This document shows, piece by piece, positions 12,759 to 17,664 of a stretch of 17,664 nt of DNA. How positions within the stretch are numbered: the stretch's first letter is position 1; every line of letters starts with the position of its first letter. The stretch spans positions 1 through 17,664 of the forward strand of contig CALILB010000251.1 of assembly GCA_938016625.1 (NCBI GenBank), given 5' to 3'. The notes beneath the pieces are model-generated. The model was given only the letters and a program-made list of their open reading frames with translations, was not told the DNA's origin and made no database searches. The translations under genes and the position numbers were made by a program. Source of the stretch: an uncultured bacterium (GTDB lineage Bacteria > Acidobacteriota > Thermoanaerobaculia > Multivoradales > JAHEKO01).

Positions 12759-14025
12759 GACGCTCAAGACCGAGGTGACGGTGGTCGGCGCCGGTCCGGC
12801 CGGGATCGCCGCCGCCTGCCGGGCAGCAGAGTCGGGGGCACGTGTCCTGCTGCTCGACGAGAATCCACGGGCGGGAGGCCAGATCTGGCGCGGCACCCGC
12901 TGTGGGCGTGGCCCGGCCGGCGCCCGGCGCTGGCTCGCCCGTCTGTCGGACAGCTCGGCTCGGCTTGTCGACACGACGGCCGTCGTCGACACCGACGGCG
13001 ACGGTGGGCTCTTGGTCGAGCGGCGGGGGGAGGCGCTGGTCGTGGAGGGCGAGCGTCTGATCGTTGCCAGCGGCGCCCGCGAGCTCTTTCTCCCCTTCCC
13101 CGGCTGGACCCTGCCCAACGTGCTGGGAGTCGGCGGGGGCCAGGCGCTGCTCAAGTCGGGTGTCTCCTTCCGCGGCCGTAAGATCGTCATCGCCGGCTCG
13201 GGTCCACTGCTGCTGCCGGTGGCCGCCGCTCTGGCCACCTCCGGTGCCCACCTTCGACTGGTGGCTGAACAGGCCCCGGCCCACCGGGTGCATGGTTTTG
13301 CTCTTTCTTGCTGGCGCTATCCCGGCAAGCTGATCGAGGCGACCCGCTATCGAGCCGCCTTCCTCGCCACCGCCTATCGCACGGGCGTCTGGGCGGTCGC
13401 CGCGCGGGGCGACGACCGGGTCGAGGAGGTGGTTCTCACCGATGGCCACCGGAGCTGGACCGAGCCCTGCGACTATCTGCTGGCGTCCTACGGGCTGGTA
13501 CCCAACCTCGAGCTGCCGCGGCTGCTGGGTTGCGCCGTCGACAACGACCGGGTAACGGTCGACGACCATCAGCTGACGACGGTCGACGATGTCTACTGCG
13601 CCGGCGAGCCCACCGGCATCGGCGGGCTCGAGCTGGCGTTGGTCGAAGGGGAGATCGCCGGGCTGGCCGCCGCCGGTCGCGACCGCGAGGAGACGGCGCT
13701 CGCCGGCCGGCGACGAAGGCTGGAGCGGTTTGCTGCGGCGCTCGCCCACGCCTTTGCACCCCGGCAAGAGTTGGCTGAGAGAGTGGAGGTCGATACCACC
13801 ATCTGCCGTTGTGAAGATGTCGCCTGGAAGCAGCTCCACCCCGCCGGGAGCTTCCGCCAGGCAAAGCTCGCCACCCGGGTGGGGATGGGACCCTGTCAGG
13901 GGAGGGTCTGTGGACCGGCCCTGGCCCTCTTGCGCGGCTGGGAGGCCGACCGGGTGCGGCCGCCGCTCAGGGTCTCCACTCTGGGTGTCCTGGCCAGCCG
14001 GAGCAAGGGTCCCGCGGGGCACTGA
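12751..14025 (+). CDS. Pyridine-nucleotide-type flavoprotein with BFD-like [2Fe-2S] site, likely D-hydroxyproline dehydrogenase alpha subunit
   Basis: This 424-residue subunit has an N-terminal FAD Rossmann motif (VTVVGAGPAGIAAACRAAES, about 9-28), the typical NPRAGGQIW segment and a second nucleotide site (KIVIAGSGPLLLPVAAALA). A C-terminal BFD-like [2Fe-2S] domain has C352, C354, C382 and C387 (ICRC and GPCQGRVC). This is the layout of the large subunit of HcnB, sarcosine oxidase alpha and octopine/D-hydroxyproline dehydrogenases. It likely receives electrons from the DAO-type subunit via the iron-sulfur centres and passes them to a quinone or other acceptor. The start is GTG at 12751, overlapping the ferredoxin gene by eight bases. 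It is the last visible gene of the operon. No deaminase, aldolase or semialdehyde dehydrogenase of the pathway follows here. Confidence 0.88.
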   Translation: MAETLKTEVTVVGAGPAGIAAACRAAESGARVLLLDENPRAGGQIWRGTRCGRGPAGARRWLARLSDSSARLVDTTAVVDTDGDGGLLVERRGEALVVEGERLIVASGARELFLPFPGWTLPNVLGVGGGQALLKSGVSFRGRKIVIAGSGPLLLPVAAALATSGAHLRLVAEQAPAHRVHGFALSCWRYPGKLIEATRYRAAFLATAYRTGVWAVAARGDDRVEEVVLTDGHRSWTEPCDYLLASYGLVPNLELPRLLGCAVDNDRVTVDDHQLTTVDDVYCAGEPTGIGGLELALVEGEIAGLAAAGRDREETALAGRRRRLERFAAALAHAFAPRQELAERVEVDTTICRCEDVAWKQLHPAGSFRQAKLATRVGMGPCQGRVCGPALALLRGWEADRVRPPLRVSTLGVLASRSKGPAGH

Positions 14026-14076
14026 AAGCTCCCCCCAAAAAGGCCAATGATTTAAAGGAAAAAAAGTGGTGTGCAG

Positions 14077-14093
14077 TGTCCGAAAATCGGACA
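14077..14093. promoter_or_regulatory. Perfect dyad TGTCCGA-AAA-TCGGACA, possible enhancer site for a sigma-54 activator
   Basis: A seven-base perfect inverted repeat around AAA. It contains TGTC and GACA half-sites nine bases apart, a layout common among binding sites of NtrC-family activators. It is about 240 bases upstream of the sigma-54-like promoter, a usual enhancer distance. It could equally be the first hairpin of the tandem set. Confidence 0.4.
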
Positions 14094-14099
14094 ACTTCC

Positions 14100-14176
14100 G
14101 CCACCGGCCCCGTGGCCCTTTGAGTAGCTGGAATGCGAGCGGAAAGCCCGCTCCCGGTGTTCGATTCTCGAACACC
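14100..14176. repeat. Three further tandem inverted repeats (hairpins)
   Basis: The hairpins are GCCAC/GTGGC with a seven-base loop (14100-14116), GAGCGG/CCGCTC with a five-base loop (14137-14153), and GGTGTTCGA/TCGAACACC with a three-base loop (14156-14176, a perfect nine-base stem). With the dyad at 14077-14093 they make four hairpins within 100 bases. They are not copies of one another. No T-run follows the strong last stem, so ordinary termination does not explain it. Confidence 0.6.
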
Positions 14177-14331
14177 TGGACAGTGGGTGATCGACTCAAA
14201 GACGGCGTTTTTGGACACCACCGGAGTATTCTCGCTCCAATTCCCTATATATAACGAAATCAGTGCTTTAGGGCTCGTTGTGCAGCTCTTGGCAGCCCTC
14301 TTGGAGCCCCATTTCGGGTGTCCGGCGGGAC

Positions 14332-14348
14332 TTGGTCCGACTCTTGCT
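14332..14348 (+). promoter_or_regulatory. Sigma-54 (-24/-12) promoter of the pilin-like gene
   Basis: The sequence TTGGTCCGACTCTTGCT matches the consensus TGGCACG-N4-TTGCW at ten of twelve fixed positions. The invariant GG and GC are exactly ten bases apart. The transcript would begin near 14359, about 33 bases before the ATG, leaving room for the ribosome site GAGGAG (14379-14384). Sigma-54 control of major pilin genes through PilR-type activators is well known. Confidence 0.65.
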
Positions 14349-14391
14349 CCTCCTATCAATCGTGAAGAGCTTCGAATCGAGGAGATCAGCG

Positions 14392-14973
14392 ATGAAAAGT
14401 ACAGCCCCCCGGACGACGTCACCGAGAATCAGCGGGAGCCAGCGGATGTCGGGTATCACGCTGTTGGAGATCCTGCTGGCGGTAGCGGTTATCGGCATCC
14501 TGGCAACATTCATCGTGCCGCGGATGCTCTGCGCCCTCGAAAGAAGCCACCTCACCAAGACCATCAAGGAGATCGAGTACGCGCGCGACGTGGTCGAGAC
14601 CTATATGGTCGACAGCGCCTGGCCGCCGGAGACCCTAGAGCAGGCCTACGACCAGGTGACGGGCGGCTCGCGACTGCCCTCGGGTGTCTTCTACTGCAGC
14701 GGTTGGTACTCCGACCCCAACTCCGGTCACGGTAACGACTGCGACTTCTACGACGAGGACAACCCCGGTGAGTCAAACCCCGGTGAAAAGCAGGGAACCG
14801 CCGGTGTCAAGTACATCATGCGTACCGATACCGATCTCGCCCCCCGCTGTTCCAAGGTCGATTTTGTCTGGCTGCGCTGTTGCGACGCCGCCCCCGAGGT
14901 GGTCAAGACCGGTGACTGGCACGGCCCGCTGCCGGGCAGAGATAACGGCAACGATGGCGAGGGAGGCAAGTAG
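14392..14973 (+). CDS. Type IV pilin / pseudopilin-like protein
   Basis: This 193-residue prepilin has a 21-residue basic leader ending in glycine (G21), then ITLLEILLAVAVIGILATF. That is the class III signal cut by prepilin peptidase, with Glu at mature position 5 (E26). Isoleucine replaces the usual phenylalanine at mature position 1. The helix continues to about residue 68, and the globular part is short and rich in Gly, Asn and Asp. It contains six cysteines (C37 in the helix, then YC, DC, RC and RCC). The acidic loop between the YC and DC cysteines and the following DEDNPGESNPGEKQ could bind calcium. The ATG at 14392 has GAGGAG seven bases upstream. A sigma-54 promoter precedes it and an intrinsic terminator follows, so it is probably a single-gene transcript. 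Whether it is a major pilin or a minor/pseudopilin is undecided. Confidence 0.85.
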   Translation: MKSTAPRTTSPRISGSQRMSGITLLEILLAVAVIGILATFIVPRMLCALERSHLTKTIKEIEYARDVVETYMVDSAWPPETLEQAYDQVTGGSRLPSGVFYCSGWYSDPNSGHGNDCDFYDEDNPGESNPGEKQGTAGVKYIMRTDTDLAPRCSKVDFVWLRCCDAAPEVVKTGDWHGPLPGRDNGNDGEGGK

Positions 14974-15013
14974 TAGAGCACTCCAAGCCCCTAAGACGCT
15001 TCAACCCCCATCG

Positions 15014-15050
15014 AGCCCCACCCCGTGATCTGGGTGGGGCTTTCTTCTTG
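15014..15050 (+). terminator. Rho-independent terminator after the pilin-like gene
   Basis: A ten-base perfect stem (AGCCCCACCC with GGGTGGGGCT, 15014-15023 and 15032-15041) has an eight-base loop. The T-rich tail TTTCTTCTT follows on the + strand. It lies about 40 bases after the pilin stop. The minus strand lacks a T-run, so it serves the pilin side. Confidence 0.88.
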
Positions 15051-15067
15051 CTTCCAAGAAATGGAAT

Positions 15068-17062
15068 TTACCCGGCCGCCAGCGCGATCTGGGTCAACAG
15101 CGCGGCCTCGTACTCCTCGACCGACGCATAGGTGGCAAACGGTTGTGCCTGGAAGGGATGGAGATCCTCGGGGTAGAGCGGCGCACCACTGCCGGCGAGA
15201 ATGCGACCGACGATGGTGAGAAAGGCCCGGTTGGGGTCGGTCTCGTCCGGCAACAGGTGGCGGGGGTCGAAGGTGCGGGTCGAACAGCGGAATGCCCTGA
15301 GACGGCCTGCCTTTGGGTCGGGCTTGTCGACAAACAGATCGAGGACAAAGTAGGGCTCCTGGTCCGGCTCGCAAATCTCGGCCGCCCCCACCGCCCCCAT
15401 CCTCTCGTCTTTCAGGATCATCGGCCCGCGGTCCACCAGATGGAGGGTGAGACTGTCCTCCTCCATACTGACCGGGATGGTGATGACCGATTGCAGGGAA
15501 AGATCCGGTCCCGGTACGTCGTTCACTGACTCCTCCTCGCTGGTCAACGCTATCAGTTCCTTGCTCTCTTTTCGTCCCTCCGGCCGAGTAGGCCGGTGGC
15601 CGTCATCGCTTGCTGAGACCTCTGCTGGGTCGTTGGCAATCTTTCTGAGCTCGACCTCCGTCTGCGGGTCGAGGGCGGGATGAGCAAGACCCGCCATTGC
15701 CAGGCTCCGCCCGAGCTCGCCCTCCGCGGCGGCGGTGGAGCGGGCCACACGGAGCAGCAGCATCGGGGGGAGCTCGGCCGTCCTGGGTACGAGCCCGCGC
15801 AGCAGCGCACAGGCCTCCTCTTCTTCCTCCCGCTCCAACAGGGCCAGACCCATCATCGCGCCTAGCCGTGGCGGCACCGGAGCCTCGGCGACCCATCCCT
15901 TGAGCTCGTCCCAATGTTGGAGGGCCAGCTCGGCCTCCCCCTCGCGCAGCTCCTGTTGGATCAGGCTCATCATCCGTGGAGCCGCTCGTACCGGCTGTTC
16001 GAGCTCCAGCGCCACATCCCACAGCGCCAACGCGGCGTCGCGGTTGCCGCCGTTGCGGAAGAGCTCTTCCTCGAGGACTCTCCAGGCCTCCTCGGGGTTG
16101 CCGAGCTTGCGTGCCTCTGCCGCCAGCTCGAGGACCGGATTCTCCTCCAACCCGATCTTGGAGTGGATCTTGGGGGCCACCCACCGCTCTTCGAGGTTCA
16201 AGGCCTTGACACCCAGCGCAAACAGGGCACCAAACATAAAACCGCCGACGTGCGCGAGATAGGCGACACCACCGCTCTCACCCGGCATGATCTGGCTGAT
16301 GTAGTGCGAGACGTACGCCCAGTAGAGCTCGTTGGCGAGCCACAACGGGAGCATGATCCAGGCCGCGGCCTGGAAGGTGCCGGTGTAGATCCTCATAAAA
16401 AACCAAAGAAAGTAGAAGAAGCGAATCTTGACCTTCCAGAAACGGACCAGAAAAGCCCCGACCACCCCCGAGACGGCACCCGAGGCCCCCACCATCGGCA
16501 GGGTCGAGTGAGGGTAGGCCGCGACGAAAAAGAGCGCGGCAAAGATCCCCGACAACAAGAAGAAGACGGCAAACAACGGGCGACCCCAGACATCCTCGAT
16601 GGGACCGGCGCCGAGATAGAAGATGAACAGATTGCCCAGCAGGTGGAACCAGCCGATATGGAGAAACATGTGACTGACGAGCTGATGGAAACGGAAGTCG
16701 GCTGGACTCAGACCCCAGCGGCGCACCGGGTGGTTGGAGAGAGCCACGACCCAGGCCTGCACTTTGTGGTCGAGAATCGCCTGTTCCTCCGCGACGATCT
16801 CGGGATCGGGCTCCGTACCCCCCATATCCCCGAACAGATCGAGAAACGCCGTCAGGTCGGGCACCTCTTCCAGAATCTCCTCGGAGCCCAGCTCGAGATA
16901 GGGATGCTCCATGTAGTACTCGAATGCGTCGCGGAAGAGCTCCGAGCCGTCATTCGCCATGCTCGACAGAAGATGCACCCCCAGGCACACGGCGATGATG
17001 GCCAGCGACACCACCGGCCAGCGGAGCAGCGTGTCCCGCTCATGTGAGATGGGCAGGATCAT
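15068..17062 (-). CDS. Rhomboid family intramembrane serine protease with long helical and C-terminal extension
   Basis: Predicted inner-membrane protease of 664 residues that would cleave membrane-protein helices. The rhomboid core covers about 15-285. TM1 is at about 14-34, followed by a long acidic loop (36-125). H140 and N144 sit in WFHLLGN, the catalytic serine is S194 in GASGAVSG, and the catalytic histidine is H271 in AHVGGF. The core resembles soluble-tailed relatives of GlpG. Residues about 300-490 are helical and Ala/Leu/Glu-rich, reminiscent of TPR-like repeats (for example EEAWRVLEEELFRNG). Residues about 525-664 form a further mixed domain that I cannot name. The frame also opens at TTG 17065, but the ATG at 17062 is the natural start; no strong ribosome site is visible. 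Two transcripts diverge from the 170-base gap to its right. Confidence 0.9.
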   Translation of the reverse strand: MILPISHERDTLLRWPVVSLAIIAVCLGVHLLSSMANDGSELFRDAFEYYMEHPYLELGSEEILEEVPDLTAFLDLFGDMGGTEPDPEIVAEEQAILDHKVQAWVVALSNHPVRRWGLSPADFRFHQLVSHMFLHIGWFHLLGNLFIFYLGAGPIEDVWGRPLFAVFFLLSGIFAALFFVAAYPHSTLPMVGASGAVSGVVGAFLVRFWKVKIRFFYFLWFFMRIYTGTFQAAAWIMLPLWLANELYWAYVSHYISQIMPGESGGVAYLAHVGGFMFGALFALGVKALNLEERWVAPKIHSKIGLEENPVLELAAEARKLGNPEEAWRVLEEELFRNGGNRDAALALWDVALELEQPVRAAPRMMSLIQQELREGEAELALQHWDELKGWVAEAPVPPRLGAMMGLALLEREEEEEACALLRGLVPRTAELPPMLLLRVARSTAAAEGELGRSLAMAGLAHPALDPQTEVELRKIANDPAEVSASDDGHRPTRPEGRKESKELIALTSEEESVNDVPGPDLSLQSVITIPVSMEEDSLTLHLVDRGPMILKDERMGAVGAAEICEPDQEPYFVLDLFVDKPDPKAGRLRAFRCSTRTFDPRHLLPDETDPNRAFLTIVGRILAGSGAPLYPEDLHPFQAQPFATYASVEEYEAALLTQIALAAG

Positions 17063-17183
17063 CAAAGCAATGTGGCAGAGGCCTCAAATACGGGCTAGGG
17101 AAGAGATCACAACCCGGTCAGTGCAACCTCGAATGGTCGCCTTGTGGGCTACCATTAGCCACGAGCACCGGCAGCGATCAACC

Positions 17184-17204
17184 GCTCGCGGGTGCATCGC
17201 GAGC
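17184..17204 (+). promoter_or_regulatory. Inverted repeat in the leader of the right-end gene
   Basis: GCTCGCG (17184-17190) and CGCGAGC (17198-17204) form a perfect seven-base stem with a seven-base loop, 28 bases before the ATG at 17233. It may be an operator or leader hairpin for the divergent pair. Its function is unknown. Confidence 0.35.
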
Positions 17205-17232
17205 ACTCCATCTCGCGGACCGAAGCTTGGAG

Positions 17233-17664
17233 ATGATCTTGTCGATTCTGGCCAGGTTCAGGCGTTTCCGCAAGCGGCTCACCCCGCAGCTTGCCTGGGA
17301 CATGTTCATGGTCTATCTGGCGATCATCAACGTGTCGCTCATCCTCTTCGACCTCACCTACCTCTGGCTGCGGCCCCAGTACTTCCGTCTGCTACCGGTC
17401 GTCACCGATGTCTATGACCCGGTGAAGGGGATCGAGCCCCACCCGCTGACCGAGCGCTATCTCGAGGTCGCCGCCGAGACCGATGCCCTGCTGGCGGCGG
17501 GGGTGTCGCCCGTCGAGCTCGAGCCCCAGCTCGCCGAGCTGCGCGAGTTGTCCACACAGATCGTCACCGAGAATCCCTTCGAGCGCTCGGGGCAAACGCA
17601 AAGCCTCATCCGCCTCCAGGTGAGCGTCAGGGACTTTCTCTACCGTGAGGGAACCCTGGCGCCA
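17233..17664 (+). CDS. 5' part of an unrecognised membrane protein (partial)
   Basis: An open frame starts at ATG 17233 and runs through the window end, giving 144 codons. GGAG lies directly upstream (17228-17231), very close to the ATG. The N-terminus is strongly basic (MILSILARFRRFRKRLTPQL). It is followed by a hydrophobic helix at about 24-46 (MFMVYLAIINVSLILFDL, then TYLWL). The segment DVYDPVKGIEPHPLTERYLE follows, then a helical soluble region rich in Leu and Glu (about 75-115). This looks like a first transmembrane segment followed by an extracytoplasmic domain before further spans, as in some small ion-channel-like membrane proteins, but I do not recognise the family with confidence. 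Codon use is like the surrounding genes. It is divergent from the rhomboid gene. Confidence 0.7.
   Translation, partial: MILSILARFRRFRKRLTPQLAWDMFMVYLAIINVSLILFDLTYLWLRPQYFRLLPVVTDVYDPVKGIEPHPLTERYLEVAAETDALLAAGVSPVELEPQLAELRELSTQIVTENPFERSGQTQSLIRLQVSVRDFLYREGTLAP

Larger units (their letters stand above)
14026..14391. other. 366-base gene-free region with four tandem hairpins and a sigma-54 promoter
   Basis: No credible protein is encoded; the few short frames lack ribosome sites and coding character. The left half carries four close inverted repeats. The right half is AT-richer near 14245-14255 (a TATATATA stretch) and leads into the pilin promoter. None of the hairpins near the end of the dehydrogenase operon has a proper T-run, although the one at 14100-14116 is followed by three T and could act as a weak terminator. 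Confidence 0.7.

Noticed and set aside
14156..14176. GTTCGATTC resembling a tRNA T-loop
   Set aside because: The flanks pair as one continuous nine-base hairpin, and no acceptor, D or anticodon arm can be drawn around it.
12589..14199. Minus-strand open frame of 536 codons
   Set aside because: It is antisense to the ferredoxin and flavoprotein genes and results from high GC content. It has no recognisable domain or ribosome site.

Overview
The window is GC-rich bacterial DNA with dense genes, many GTG starts and short gene spacings. The gene set fits a Gram-negative-type bacterium with a secretory pathway, a type IV pilin-like protein and sigma-54-style regulation. It includes a membrane-anchored DtxR-FeoA fusion beside FeoB and a DUF3179 secreted protein. 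My best guess is Acidobacteriota (Thermoanaerobaculia-like) or a neighbouring phylum; this rests on general gene style, not on any search. I see no rRNA, tRNA, CRISPR array, integrase or insertion sequence.

Left part (1-4398). The end of a + strand gene (1-99) meets a minus-strand gene for a Kir-type potassium channel that has the pore but lacks the usual cytoplasmic C-terminal domain (110-625). Next come minus-strand genes, read right to left: an SLC13/DASS anion transporter (2683-4398), a small putative lipoprotein (2373-2633), a secreted single-PDZ protein (1877-2359) and a secreted DUF3179 protein (765-1739), closed by a strong intrinsic terminator (701-733). The DUF3179 gene is the highlight. 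It is interrupted by one in-frame TGA exactly where the family has a conserved cysteine (Cys-Pro-Leu motif), and a stem-loop with a guanine-led apical loop follows at the distance expected of a bacterial SECIS element. I read it as a selenoprotein of 324 residues with Sec at 101.

Middle (4399-8963). A divergent promoter region leads to an iron-uptake pair: an N-terminally membrane-anchored DtxR-type metalloregulator fused to two FeoA domains (4563-5582), then FeoB (5595-7829). FeoB ends tail-to-tail with a membrane fatty-acid desaturase (7826-8845, minus), and the two stop codons share bases.

Right-middle (8964-14025). An Xaa-Pro aminopeptidase (minus) is divergent from a tightly packed + strand operon: 4-hydroxyproline epimerase/proline racemase family protein, FAD-dependent DAO-type subunit, an 81-residue [2Fe-2S] ferredoxin-like subunit, and a pyridine-nucleotide-type flavoprotein with a C-terminal BFD-like [2Fe-2S] site. 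This matches a heterotrimeric D-hydroxyproline dehydrogenase. Together the locus could release proline/hydroxyproline from peptides, epimerise trans-4-hydroxy-L-proline and oxidise the D-form. The later enzymes of the pathway are not in the window.

Right end (14026-17664). A 366-base gene-free stretch carries four close hairpins and a good sigma-54 promoter ahead of a type IV pilin-like gene (14392-14973), which ends at an intrinsic terminator. Then come a minus-strand rhomboid protease with a long C-terminal extension (15068-17062) and the start of an unrecognised + strand membrane protein gene that runs off the window (17233 onward).
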